A DNA stretch of 64,000 nt from CAG-273 sp964618105 (GTDB lineage: Bacteria > Bacillota > Clostridia > TANB77 > CAG-508). A model generated the notes under the pieces. That model had not been told where the DNA came from, ran no database searches, and was given only the letters and a program-made list of their open reading frames with translations. How positions within the stretch are numbered: the first letter of the stretch is position 1; each line of letters begins with the position of its first letter. The stretch is taken from NCBI GenBank assembly GCA_964618105.1, contig CAZUAJ010000001.1, positions 59,233 to 123,232 of the forward strand. Reading direction: 5' to 3'. Positions 21,477-32,000 of this stretch are shown here, piece by piece. The position numbers and the translations under genes were made by a program.

Positions 21477-22265
21477 TTAATTATATTTTTTAAATTTTGC
21501 TTTAACTTCTTCTGCTTTTTGAGATAAATCTTCTTTTATCTCTTCTGCTTTATTTTCTAAATCCTCTTTAATTTCTTGCGTTTTTTGTTTTATTTGTTCT
21601 CTTCGTTCTTTTAATATGGCTCTAAATTCAGGAAAGGCATTTATTAATCTTCTGTTTAAAATAGATTTGCCTTTTAAGAATTCTCTTACTTTTTTTGATA
21701 TTTCATCTGTACTGTCTTTTGGATTTTCTTTATCAAATTTCTTAGTAGCTTTTCTAACGTTAGATATTACATTAAATGAAATCGTTATGTCTGTAGCAAA
21801 TATTAAAGCTAAAATTATAGCTATAATATTTAATGTTATATCAGGTATTTTTTCTATAGTTGCAAATACAAATGGATTTAGTACATAAATTAAAAGTAAT
21901 CCTAATAGTCCAAAAGGAATTATTGTTTCTAAACACACTCTTCCATTTATATTGAATTTATTTTTACTATAATCCCACCAACGTGCATTAAATATTTTTT
22001 CCATTAAATAGCTTGTTAAATATTCTAAAATACCGCAAATTAATATTGCTGTACTAAATAATGCTACTGGATGATTTGATAAATTTGATAATGTTAATGT
22101 TATTAAAAGTCCACCACAGCCATATATTGGACAGTATGTTCCTATTAAAAAACCTCTATTTGAGAATTTGTGTTTTTGCACTAATTGCAATGTTACTTCT
22201 ATGGTCCATCCTAACATTGCTAAAATTATAAAATATAAAAAATAAGTACTTATACTGTATTGCAT
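21477..22265 (-). CDS. CmpB-like putative ABC-transporter permease membrane protein
   Basis: 262 residues from the ATG at 22265 (AAGGAG upstream). It has about five membrane helices with the family core SNRGFLIGTYCPIYGCGG and ARWWDYSKNKFNINGRVCLE, typical of the PF06541 (CmpB) family. The C-terminal about 75 residues are an unusual Lys/Glu coiled coil with repeated IKEDL and KAEEVK heptads, which is cytoplasmic by charge. The family's function is poorly defined. It follows uvrB by 31 bp. Confidence 0.75.
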   Translation of the reverse strand: MQYSISTYFLYFIILAMLGWTIEVTLQLVQKHKFSNRGFLIGTYCPIYGCGGLLITLTLSNLSNHPVALFSTAILICGILEYLTSYLMEKIFNARWWDYSKNKFNINGRVCLETIIPFGLLGLLLIYVLNPFVFATIEKIPDITLNIIAIILALIFATDITISFNVISNVRKATKKFDKENPKDSTDEISKKVREFLKGKSILNRRLINAFPEFRAILKERREQIKQKTQEIKEDLENKAEEIKEDLSQKAEEVKAKFKKYN

Positions 22266-22296
22266 ACTTTTTTCTCCTTTTCTCAAGTTGTCAATG

Positions 22297-24252
22297 TCAT
22301 AACATTTTTTCAAGTTCTTTTATTTTATCACGTACATCTGCCGCCTTTTCAAATTCCATTTCTGCAGCATATTTAAGCATTTCATCTGTTAATTTATTTA
22401 TTATACTTTGTAGGTCTTCTTCCTTATCTAATTTGTATTCTTCCTGAATATCTGCAACATAACTTGCTTTAATTGTATCTCTAATTGATTTTTGTATTGT
22501 TTGTGGTGTTATTCCATGTTCTTTATTATAATTTATTTGTATTGCACGTCTTCTATTTGTTTCACTTATTGCTTTTTCCATACTTTCTGTTAATTCATCA
22601 GCATACATTATAACTTTTCCATCTGTATTTCTTGCAGCACGCCCTATAGTTTGTATTAATGAACGCTCAGAACGTAAAAAGCCTTCTTTGTCTGCATCTA
22701 ATATTGCTACTAATGAAACTTCTGGTATATCTAAACCTTCTCTTAAAAGGTTTATTCCAACAAGTACATCAAATTCGCCAAGTCTTAGGTCACGTATAAT
22801 TTCCATTCTTTCTAATGCTTTAATATCTGAGTGCATATATTTTACTTTTATATCTAAACTTGCCAAATATGCTGTTAGGTCTTCTGCCATTTTTTTTGTT
22901 AATGTAGTTACTAATACTCTTTCATGTTTTTCAACTCTTTCGTGTATTTGTTCAATTAAATCATCTATTTGATTTGTAACTGGCTTAACATCTATTTTAG
23001 GATCTAACAAACCTGTTGGTCTAATAATTTGCTCAACAATATTTTCTTTTGAATGTTCTTTTTCGTATTCTGCTGGGGTGGCACTAACAAATACAACTTG
23101 ATTTATTCTTTGTTCAAATTCTTCAAATTTTAGTGGTCTATTGTCAAATGCTGATGGTAACCTAAAACCATAATTTACAAGTGATTCTTTTCTTGCTCTA
23201 TCTCCATTATACATTGCTCTAACTTGTGGCACTGTAGCATGTGATTCGTCTATTAGTAACAAAAAGTCTTTTGGAAAATAATCAAATAAAGTATATGGAC
23301 TACTTCCTGGCTCCCTACCACTTATATGTCTTGAATAATTTTCTATTCCTTGGCAAAAACCAGTTTCGCGCATCATTTCAATATCAAAATTCGTTCTTTC
23401 TTCTATTCTTTGTGCTTCTATTAGCTTATTATTTTCTTTAAAATATTTTACTCTTTCTTCTAATTCTTCTTGAATTGTTACTATAGCTTTTTCCATTTTT
23501 TCTGCTGTTGTTGCATAGTGTGAGTTTGGGAATATCATAATATGTTGTCTTGTACTAAGTGCTTTTCCTGTTAATGGGTTTATTTCTGATATTTTTTCAA
23601 CTTCATCTCCCCAAAATTCAACTCTTATAGCTGTTTCACTTTGGTCTGATGGATAAATTTCTACAATATCTCCTTTTGCTCTAAATGTTCCTCTTTTAAA
23701 TTCAAGCTCACTTCTAGTGTATTGCATATTTATAAGCTTTTTTAGAACTATATTTCTTTCAATTTTCATACCAGGTCTTAAAGAAACCGTTAAATTTTCG
23801 TAATCTATTGGATCTCCTAACCCATAAATACATGAAACTGATGCAACTATTATTGTATCTCTTGTTTCAAATAATGATGCTGTTGCAGAATGACGCAATT
23901 TATCTATTTCATCATTTATAGATGCGTCTTTTTCAATATACGTATCTGATTGTGGTATATATGCTTCTGGTTGATAATAGTCGTAATATGAAACAAAATA
24001 CTCAACATTATTATTTGGAAAAAACTCTTTAAATTCGGAATATAGTTGTCCTGCTAGAGTTTTATTATGTGCCAAAATAAGTGTTGGCTTTTGTACTTTT
24101 TGTATTATATTGGCCATTGTAAAAGTTTTACCAGAGCCTGTAACACCAAGTAAAGTTTGAAATTTCTTACCTTCATTTATTCCTTTTACTAAATAGTCTA
24201 TTGCCTGTGGCTGGTCGCCTGTTGGCTTAAATTCTGATACTAATTCAAACAT
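22297..24252 (-). CDS. uvrB: UvrABC system protein B
   Basis: 651 residues from the ATG at 24252 (GAGGAG upstream). Walker A GVTGSGKT, the damage-probing beta-hairpin YYDYYQPEAYIP, DESH motif (LLIDESHAT), helicase motif VI (QTIGRAARN) and a C-terminal UVR domain (MEFEKAADVRDKIKEL) that binds UvrC. It verifies damage in nucleotide excision repair. uvrA and uvrC are not in the window, but mfd is. Confidence 0.97.
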   Translation of the reverse strand: MFELVSEFKPTGDQPQAIDYLVKGINEGKKFQTLLGVTGSGKTFTMANIIQKVQKPTLILAHNKTLAGQLYSEFKEFFPNNNVEYFVSYYDYYQPEAYIPQSDTYIEKDASINDEIDKLRHSATASLFETRDTIIVASVSCIYGLGDPIDYENLTVSLRPGMKIERNIVLKKLINMQYTRSELEFKRGTFRAKGDIVEIYPSDQSETAIRVEFWGDEVEKISEINPLTGKALSTRQHIMIFPNSHYATTAEKMEKAIVTIQEELEERVKYFKENNKLIEAQRIEERTNFDIEMMRETGFCQGIENYSRHISGREPGSSPYTLFDYFPKDFLLLIDESHATVPQVRAMYNGDRARKESLVNYGFRLPSAFDNRPLKFEEFEQRINQVVFVSATPAEYEKEHSKENIVEQIIRPTGLLDPKIDVKPVTNQIDDLIEQIHERVEKHERVLVTTLTKKMAEDLTAYLASLDIKVKYMHSDIKALERMEIIRDLRLGEFDVLVGINLLREGLDIPEVSLVAILDADKEGFLRSERSLIQTIGRAARNTDGKVIMYADELTESMEKAISETNRRRAIQINYNKEHGITPQTIQKSIRDTIKASYVADIQEEYKLDKEEDLQSIINKLTDEMLKYAAEMEFEKAADVRDKIKELEKML

Positions 24253-24286
24253 ATTTTTCTCCTCAATATGTACCACTATTTACTGC

Positions 24287-25171
24287 CTAGTGGTGATGAT
24301 GGTGTGAATGGTTTTCATTTTTTACATTACATTTTTTATTTTCACATTTTTCGTTTTCTTCTTCTAGTTCAATGGTTGTATGTTCAATTCCATGTTCTGC
24401 TAGTTTCTCTTTCACGTTGTGTTTTATTTCTTTAAAGTCGCCTTTTGCAATCAAGTGCATAGTTGCATAATTAGTATAACCATCAACACTACGAATATGA
24501 ATATGGTGTACATCTTTAACACCGTTTATTTTTAATAAATGCTCTTTTATTTCTATTATATTAATGCCTTTAGGAGTTTTTTCTAAGAACAAATCTACAA
24601 TATCTTTTAATGTTTTTAGTGCATTTACTAATATAAATATTGCTACTGCAATAGAAAGAATTGGATCTATCAATTTAATATCTGTAAATCTCATTATAAT
24701 TGCACCAATAAGTACAACTGCCCAACCTAAAACATCTTCTAACATATGCAAATTTACTGACTTTTGATTTAATGAATCTCCTTCTCTTGTAAAATATGCT
24801 GCTACAAAGTTAATGCTTACTCCTAGTATAGCAAATATAATCATACCATTATAGTTTATTTCTACTGGATTAATTATTCTTTGAACTGCATTATAAATAA
24901 CTAATACTGAGCCAAGCATTAATATAAATGTTGTTATTAAGCTGCCTAGTACAGAATATCTTATATAACCATAAGTATATTTATCATCTGGTTTTTGTTT
25001 ACTTTTCTTTTCTAAAAAGTAAGATACTCCTATGCTCATTGCATCACCCATATCATGAATAGAGTCTGAAATTATAGCTACACTATTAGTTATAGTACCA
25101 CCTATAAATTCTAATATTGAAAATAGTAAATTCAATAAAAATGCAATTAATATATTTTTTTCTGTTTTCAT
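24287..25171 (-). CDS. Cation diffusion facilitator with a His-rich C-terminal tail
   Basis: 294 residues. Six membrane helices with the CDF metal sites: SDSIHDMGDA in helix 2 and HMLEDVLGW in helix 5 (HxxxD type, Zn2+-like). The cytoplasmic C-terminal domain has VHHIHIRSVDGYTNYATMHL. The protein ends with a two-Cys, Asn/Lys-rich tail and NHSHHHHH, seven of whose bases lie against the stop. It exports divalent metal, probably zinc. The tail may bind or sense metal. Confidence 0.92.
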   Translation of the reverse strand: MKTEKNILIAFLLNLLFSILEFIGGTITNSVAIISDSIHDMGDAMSIGVSYFLEKKSKQKPDDKYTYGYIRYSVLGSLITTFILMLGSVLVIYNAVQRIINPVEINYNGMIIFAILGVSINFVAAYFTREGDSLNQKSVNLHMLEDVLGWAVVLIGAIIMRFTDIKLIDPILSIAVAIFILVNALKTLKDIVDLFLEKTPKGINIIEIKEHLLKINGVKDVHHIHIRSVDGYTNYATMHLIAKGDFKEIKHNVKEKLAEHGIEHTTIELEEENEKCENKKCNVKNENHSHHHHH

Positions 25172-25299
25172 TTTTTCACCTCTTTGACCATTATATACCT
25201 ATAAAAATATTTTGTAAATGTCTTTTTTTCTAAAAAAGGGGAATTTTATCAAGTACAATTTTGTAATATTTAATGAAATTAGCATATTCTTAAAAGCAT

Positions 25300-25338
25300 A
25301 AAAAGCAGACTATTAAGCTACCATTCGCTTATAGTCTA
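25300..25338 (-). terminator. Symporter gene terminator
   Basis: AGACTATTAAGC (25307-25318) pairs with GCTTATAGTCT (25327-25337) with one bulged base, followed on the leftward strand by GCTTTTTATG. The rest of 25172-25299 holds no gene. Confidence 0.7.
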
Positions 25339-25371
25339 CCTATTACTTACTACTCAAAAATTATTATATCC

Positions 25372-26616
25372 TTATAAACCTTCAACCTTTCCATCAACTG
25401 CCCTTGTAACTAACATTGAGGCTGCTGTATCTCCAACTGAATTTAAAACTGTTGCAGGAGCATCTATAATTGTTGCAATAATTGTTAATATTGGTAAGCT
25501 TGCAACTGGAAAACCCATCATTGATATTATAAACATTTCAGATATAGTTCCACCACCAATTGGCACTGCTGTTATTAATAAATTAGCAACTAAAGCTATT
25601 CCTAGCATACCAAAAATTTGACCTGCTGAACTCATTTCCATTCCAAATAAGCATACTAAAAACATTATTTTAAACATTGAGCCTATAATTGTTCCATCTT
25701 TATGGAATGATGTTCCTAATGGAATTGTTGTTTCTGCAATATCGTTTGGTACCCCTATTTGTTTGGCAGCTTTTATATTTGCCGGTATAGATGCTGCACT
25801 AGAACAAGTAGCAAGTGCTGTAAGTATTGCTGGTATTACATTTTTCCAAAATGCTTTTACTCCTTTTTTACCACCAGCTATGTATGCATATAATGTATAA
25901 AATACAGCAAAAAATATAATACATACTATGGTATAAAGTATAAATGTTTTTAAGTAGCCCATTGCTATTGTTCCACCAAAATTTCCTACCATTGATGCCA
26001 TATAACATCCCAGTCCAATTGGTGCATAGTACATTATAATTTTTAAAACATTTTCAATAATTTCATTTGCAGAATATAATAATTCTTTTACTTTTTCTCC
26101 TTTTTCTTTTGACATTCTAACACCAATACCAAATATAATAGCTGCTACTAATAATGCAGTTATGTTATTTTTTGATAAAAGTTCTGGTAAATCATTTACA
26201 GTAAGAAGTTTTACTGTTCGCTGTAATATGCTTAATTCTTCTGTTTCACTTTCGCTATCTTCTAACGCACTTTTTATTGCTGTTCCATCTTTTACATTAA
26301 CTAAATTAGTTTTAAATGTTGTTACAAATCCTACTAATACTGAAATTAATGACATTATTACAAAAACTATTATAGTAAAAACTAAAATTTTTCCCATTCT
26401 TTTTGGATTTTCCATTTTTGTGATTGCTGTTGTAATATTAAGAAAAATAAGTGGAACTATTATAACTAATAACATATTTAAAAATATGTCACCAAATGGA
26501 CTAAGCACACTCGCTTTTTCTTTGAAAATAAGTCCAACAATACTACCTAAAATTATTGCAAATATTAAAATAATAGTTGATTTGTAATTTGATAATAATT
26601 TTTTAATAAAAAACAC
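25372..26616 (-). CDS. Dicarboxylate/amino acid:cation symporter (SDF family)
   Basis: 414 residues with eight membrane helices and two re-entrant hairpins. The HP1 tip has ATCSSAASIPA (the serine-rich motif), helix 7 has GTSFHKDGTII (in place of the usual NMDGT), and HP2 has AVPIGGGTISEM. Glutamate/aspartate or Ser/Thr (SstT-like) uptake driven by Na+ or H+ is expected; substrate cannot be fixed from sequence. It is divergent from asnS. Confidence 0.85.
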   Translation of the reverse strand: MFFIKKLLSNYKSTIILIFAIILGSIVGLIFKEKASVLSPFGDIFLNMLLVIIVPLIFLNITTAITKMENPKRMGKILVFTIIVFVIMSLISVLVGFVTTFKTNLVNVKDGTAIKSALEDSESETEELSILQRTVKLLTVNDLPELLSKNNITALLVAAIIFGIGVRMSKEKGEKVKELLYSANEIIENVLKIIMYYAPIGLGCYMASMVGNFGGTIAMGYLKTFILYTIVCIIFFAVFYTLYAYIAGGKKGVKAFWKNVIPAILTALATCSSAASIPANIKAAKQIGVPNDIAETTIPLGTSFHKDGTIIGSMFKIMFLVCLFGMEMSSAGQIFGMLGIALVANLLITAVPIGGGTISEMFIISMMGFPVASLPILTIIATIIDAPATVLNSVGDTAASMLVTRAVDGKVEGL

Positions 26617-26679
26617 CTCCTATATATAAGCATTATATTCGTGTTTTTTAAAAATATTAGAGTATTTTTATTAAAATCA

Positions 26680-26708
26680 TTGAATTTTACTGTATTTTTT
26701 TATATAAT
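26680..26708 (+). promoter_or_regulatory. Promoter of asnS
   Basis: -35 TTGAAT (26680-26685), 17-bp spacer, -10 TATAAT (26703-26708). The roughly 80-nt leader before the gene contains a small GAAAAA/TTTTTC hairpin but no T-box consensus or terminator. Confidence 0.75.
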
Positions 26709-26796
26709 AGTGGGCATAAATATGTAAGGGTTTCAATTACTGGAAAAATTTACTTTTTCAAGCAATTTATACCTAAAAGAAAGGATTGTGATAATT

Positions 26797-28191
26797 ATGG
26801 AAAACAAAGTATTAGTAAAGGAATTATATAGAAATACAAATAATTACACAAATCAAACTGTTACAGTTTCTGGTTGGGTAAAAACTATTCGTGATTCAAA
26901 AAGCTTTGGTTTTATAGAATTAAATGATGGAAGCTTTTTTAAGAATGTTCAAGTTGTATTTGATACCTGTTTAAATAATTTTGATGAAGTTAAAAAATTA
27001 AGTATTAGTTCTTCTATTGTAGTTACAGGAGAAGTTATAAAAACCGAAAATGCTAAACAACCATTTGAAATAAAAGCAACTAATGTAGAAATTTTAAATG
27101 TGGCTGATTTAGACTATCCACTTCAAAAGAAAAAACATTCTTTTGAATATTTAAGAACTGTATCTCATTTAAGACCTAGAACAAATACTTTTAATGCAGT
27201 TTTTAGAGTACGTAGTGTGCTTTCTTTTGCAATTCATAAATTTTTCCAAGAAAGAGGTTTTGTTTATGTACATACACCTATTATTACAGGAAGCGACTGT
27301 GAAGGTGCTGGCGAAATGTTTAGAGTAACTACATTAGATATGGAAAATTTACCAAAAACAGAAGATGGTAATATTGATTATACTCAAGACTTTTTTGGTA
27401 AAGAATCTCATTTAACAGTAAGTGGTCAATTAGATGTTGAAACCTATGCACATGCATTCAGAAACGTTTATACATTTGGTCCTACATTTAGAGCTGAAAA
27501 TTCAAATACTGTAAAACATGCTGCTGAATTTTGGATGATTGAACCTGAAATTTGTTTTGCTGATTTACAAGATGATATGGATTTAGCTGAAGATATGATT
27601 AAATATATTATTTCTTATGTTTTAGAAAATGCTCCTGAAGAAATGGCATTTTTTAACCAATTTATTGACACAGGATTACTTGATAGATTACACAATGTAT
27701 TAAATTCAGACTTTGGCAGAATTAGCTATACAGATGCTATAAAAGAATTAGAAAAAAATAACGATAAATTTGAATACCCAGTTAGTTGGGGTGTTGATAT
27801 TCAAACAGAACATGAAAGATATTTAAGTGAAAAAATATTTGGTAAACCTGTATTTGTTACAGATTACCCAAAAGATATTAAAGCTTTTTATATGAAATTA
27901 AATCCAGATGGCAAAACTGTTGCTGCTACTGACCTTTTAGTTCCTGGTATTGGCGAAATTATTGGTGGTAGTCAAAGAGAAGATAATTTTGAAAAATTAA
28001 GTACTCGTATTAATGAACTTGGTTTAAATGAAGATGATTATTGGTGGTACTTAGATTTAAGAAGATATGGTGGTTGCCCACACGCTGGTTTTGGTTTAGG
28101 CTTTGAAAGAATGATGATGTACTTAACTGGTATGCAAAATATTCGTGATGTACTTCCATTTCCTAGAACACCAAAAAATTGTGAGTTTTAA
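26797..28191 (+). CDS. asnS: Asparaginyl-tRNA synthetase
   Basis: 464 residues from the ATG at 26797 (AAAGGA upstream; an in-frame GTG at 26788 is too close to that site). N-terminal OB fold (VTVSGWVKTIRDSKSFGFIEL), then the class II catalytic core with motif 2 (FRAENSNTVKHAAEFWMIEPE) and motif 3 (GFGLGFERMMMYLTG). The Asn-type residues and lack of a GAD domain separate it from AspRS. It charges tRNA-Asn directly. Confidence 0.95.
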   Translation: MENKVLVKELYRNTNNYTNQTVTVSGWVKTIRDSKSFGFIELNDGSFFKNVQVVFDTCLNNFDEVKKLSISSSIVVTGEVIKTENAKQPFEIKATNVEILNVADLDYPLQKKKHSFEYLRTVSHLRPRTNTFNAVFRVRSVLSFAIHKFFQERGFVYVHTPIITGSDCEGAGEMFRVTTLDMENLPKTEDGNIDYTQDFFGKESHLTVSGQLDVETYAHAFRNVYTFGPTFRAENSNTVKHAAEFWMIEPEICFADLQDDMDLAEDMIKYIISYVLENAPEEMAFFNQFIDTGLLDRLHNVLNSDFGRISYTDAIKELEKNNDKFEYPVSWGVDIQTEHERYLSEKIFGKPVFVTDYPKDIKAFYMKLNPDGKTVAATDLLVPGIGEIIGGSQREDNFEKLSTRINELGLNEDDYWWYLDLRRYGGCPHAGFGLGFERMMMYLTGMQNIRDVLPFPRTPKNCEF

Positions 28192-28208
28192 AAACTCACA
28201 ATTTTTTT
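28173..28208. terminator. Bidirectional terminator between convergent genes
   Basis: AAAATTGTGAGTTTT pairs with AAAACTCACAATTTT, with T-runs on both strands. It contains the stop of asnS and overlaps the last codons of the convergent methyltransferase gene. Confidence 0.9.
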
Positions 28209-28990
28209 ATTTTTTCTCTTACATATTCATAAATCATTATACTTGCTGCAACTGATGCATTTAAACTTTCAGTTTTTCCTAACATTGGTATTATAACTTT
28301 TTGGTCTGCTAATTCTTGTATTTCTTTTGATACCCCATTTGCTTCATTTCCTATTACTATTACTTTTTTATTAAATTTTATGTCATATACACTTTTATTT
28401 GTATCAAGTGATGTTACTACAATTTCAAATTTATGTTTTTTTACCATTTGTAATGTTTTGGCTAAATTTTCACTGGTTATTATATTCATTCTAAATATCG
28501 CACCCATTGTAGATCGTACTACTTTTTGGTTGTAAGGATCTGCACAGTCTGCTGATAATATTATTTGTTTTAAATTTGCACTATCTGCTGTTCTTAAAAT
28601 TGTACCTAAGTTTCCTGGATCTTGTATTCCATCTAATGCAAGTATTATATCTTCTTTATAATCTATTTCATCTATACTATTGCTTTTTTCTACTACAGCT
28701 AAAATTCCTTGTGGATTTACAACATCTGTTATAGAAAGAAATATTTTTTTAGTAACATATATGCAGTTATATTTTGCTATTTCATAAAGTAGTGATTGTT
28801 CCATACTTTCAGTGTATTCGCAGTCTTCGCATATAACTATTGTTTTAATTTTAGCATTTTCTTCTATTGCTTCTTTTACAAGTTTTATGCCTTCAACTAT
28901 ATATTCGTTTGTTTCATCTCTAAATTTTTTATCTTTTAATTTTTTTATATATTTAATTTGTTCATTATCCTTACTTGAAATTATATGCAT
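28196..28990 (-). CDS. TrmH/SpoU-family RNA 2'-O-methyltransferase
   Basis: 264 residues. N-terminal substrate-binding part (ISSKDNEQIKYIKKLKDKKFRDE, IVEGIKLVKEAI) and a SPOUT knot domain with the three motifs: GIQDPGNLGTILRTADS, IGNEANGVSKE and IPMLGKTESLNASVAASIMIYE. It methylates a ribose 2'-OH in rRNA or tRNA; the exact site is not inferable. It is monocistronic or upstream-coupled to mfd by an 80-bp gap. Confidence 0.9.
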   Translation of the reverse strand: MHIISSKDNEQIKYIKKLKDKKFRDETNEYIVEGIKLVKEAIEENAKIKTIVICEDCEYTESMEQSLLYEIAKYNCIYVTKKIFLSITDVVNPQGILAVVEKSNSIDEIDYKEDIILALDGIQDPGNLGTILRTADSANLKQIILSADCADPYNQKVVRSTMGAIFRMNIITSENLAKTLQMVKKHKFEIVVTSLDTNKSVYDIKFNKKVIVIGNEANGVSKEIQELADQKVIIPMLGKTESLNASVAASIMIYEYVREKIKKL

Positions 28991-29071
28991 AATAAAATTT
29001 TCCTTTCTACACTTTTCTATGTTTTTTATTTTTTTATCAATATTTAAGGAAATTATTATAATAGATATATA

Positions 29072-32000
29072 CTAAATACCAATAACCGTATTTAGAAAAT
29101 CTTTTACATTATTTATTAATTCCGCTTCTTTCTTAATTCTTAAAGTAACATATGGCTCTATAGCATTTGAAAACTTAATAAGCATTGGATACTTTGTAAT
29201 TAAAGTAGTTACCATTTCAGGTTTAATACTTTCTTTTACAAAATAGAACACAACCCCATTTGCCCTTTGAGAAATTTTAAATACATTTGCACTTCTTGCC
29301 AATTGTTTTATACGTGCAACCTCTATTAAATTTTTAAGCTCTTTTGGTAATTTACCATATCTGTCAATAATCTCATCAATAACATTTTGTAGTTGCTCTT
29401 CTGTTCTACATAATGCAATATTTTGGTAAATTTCAATTTTTTGACTACTGTTTTCAATAAACTCATCAGGAATATAGCTAGATATAGATAAATCAATTTG
29501 TACATCTTGTTCTTGTACAACTTCTATTCCTTGTGCTTCTCTAATAACCTCATCTAGTAACCTACAATATGTATCATACCCTACTTGTTCCATATGTCCA
29601 TGTTGCATTTCACCAAGCATACTTCCTGCTCCACGAATCTCTAAATCTCTCATAGCTATTTTAAAGCCTGAACCAAACTCTGTAAATTCCTTAATTGCTT
29701 TTAAACGTTTGTCTGCAATTTCTGATAATAACTTATCCCTTTTATATGTTACATAAGCATAGGCTTGTTTATCACTTCTACCTACTCTACCCCTTATTTG
29801 ATAAAGTTGAGCTAACCCTAACCTGTCTGCATTTTCTATTATTATAGTATTTGCATTTGGTATATCTATTCCAGATTCTAATATTGTAGTACATACCAAT
29901 ACATTTATTTCGTGATTTATAAAGCTTTGCATTATATCTTCTAATTCTCTACCACTCATTTTACCATCTGCATAAAACACTTTAGCTTCTGGTACTAACC
30001 TAGATATTTCATTTGCTTTTCTTTCTATTCCTTCTACTTGATTAAATAAATAAAATACCTGTCCGTTTCTTTCAATCTCTTTTGTTATTGCTTCTTTAAT
30101 AATTTCTTGGTCATATTCAAGTACATAAGTTTGTACTGGCTTTCTATTATATGGTGGTTCATATATAACAGACATATCTCTAACACCAACTATTGACATA
30201 TGTAATGTACGTGGTATTGGTGTAGCAGTCATTGTTAATACATCTACATTTGTACGTAATTGTTTTATTTTTTCTTTATCTTTAACACCAAAACGTTGTT
30301 CTTCATCTATTATTAAAAGACCTAAATCTTTAAAGTTAACATCTTTACTTAATAGCCTATGTGTTCCAACTACTACATCTACTTCACCTAATTTTAATTT
30401 ACGTATAATCTCATCTTGCTCTTTTTTAGTTCTAAAACGATTTAATAATTCTACATTTACAGCAAACTCTTGCATTCTAGTTTTAAATTCTTCATATTGT
30501 TGGTTTGCAAGTATTGTTGTTGGTACTAAATATGCAACTTGCTTTTGATCCATAACAGCTTTAAATGCTGCTCTTATTGCTACTTCTGTTTTACCATAAC
30601 CAACATCTCCACATAATAACCTATCCATAGGTTGCTCTTTTTCCATATCTTTTTTTACCTCTTGTATGCATCTTAATTGGTCATCTGTTTCTGTATATGG
30701 AAAACTATCTTCAAATTGTTTTTGCCATGGCGTATCAACCGAAAATCTAAATCCCCTTATTTTTTGGCGTTTTGCATATAGCTCTATTAAGTCTTTTGCA
30801 ACTTCTTGTAAATTCTTTTTAACTTTACTTGTTGTTACACTCCATTCTTTTCCACCTAGTTTGTTTAATTTAGGTAATGATCTATCTCCTCCGCCTATAT
30901 ATTTTCTTACAGTGTCTAAACTATTTGTTGGTACATATAAAATATCATCATTTTTGTATTTTATTTTTATATAATCTTTTGTTACACCATCTGCAGTAAT
31001 TGTATTTACACCTATAAATTGCCCAATACCATGTGTTTGGTGTACTACTATATCACCAGGTTTTAAATCTGCAAACACAACTTTTTCGCTGTCTTTAAAT
31101 GTACTTGCTAGCTTCTTTTTTCTTTTTACTGGTTCTTCAAAATTATTATTTAATGTAATTACTATTAAGTTTAAATCGTAATTTTCAAATCCTGATGAAA
31201 AACCACCTAGTGTTACTATTATTTCTGCATTATTTATGATGTTTACTTCTGTTTCATATTTATAGTTTACTTGATTTTCTTTTAATATTTCACATAGTTT
31301 TTTTGCATTTATTTCATTACCAGCAAGTATAACAACTTTTTTATTAGCTCTTTGGTATTTGATTAAATCTGTTAGAAATATATCTAATTGTAAATTATAA
31401 AAGTTTATTTCTCTTGTTTCAAAATAATATTTTTGTATGTTTTTTATTGAGTCATTTTGTTCTAGGTATATTATTTGTTTTTCTACAAAGTTATATTCAA
31501 AATTACTTATGTTTTGTAAAGCTTCTGGTATAAATTTTTCTTTTTCTATTAATGAGTCTATTAGTTTATTATTATCTTCTATTATATTTGCTTTTCTTTG
31601 ATTTATTTTTGAATTTTCATCCAGTACGAACAAATATTCTTGCGTTGTATAATCTAAAAAAGAACATTGATTTATATAAAATTGATTAAAATATTTATTT
31701 ATTTTTGAAATATAATCTCCGCTTTTTATCAATTCTATATCTTCTGTTTGATTAGGGTATTTTTGTTCTATATTTTTTATAGCATTTTGCAAATCATTTA
31801 CTATTAATTCATGTGCTGGAAATATAGTAATTTGTTTAAGCATTTCTGTTGACCTTTGTGAAGATATTTGAAAATACCTAATTGAGTCAACTTCATCTCC
31901 CCAAAATTCAATTCTTACACCTATTTTTTCTGATAACCCTATATCTACTATTCCACCACGAATACTAAACTGACCTTTGTTTTCTATTAAGTCATTTCTT

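Noticed and set aside
26709..26796. Possible T-box leader upstream of asnS
   Set aside because: The leader is only about 80 nt and has no AGGGTGG-type T-box sequence and no terminator; only a small A/T hairpin is present.
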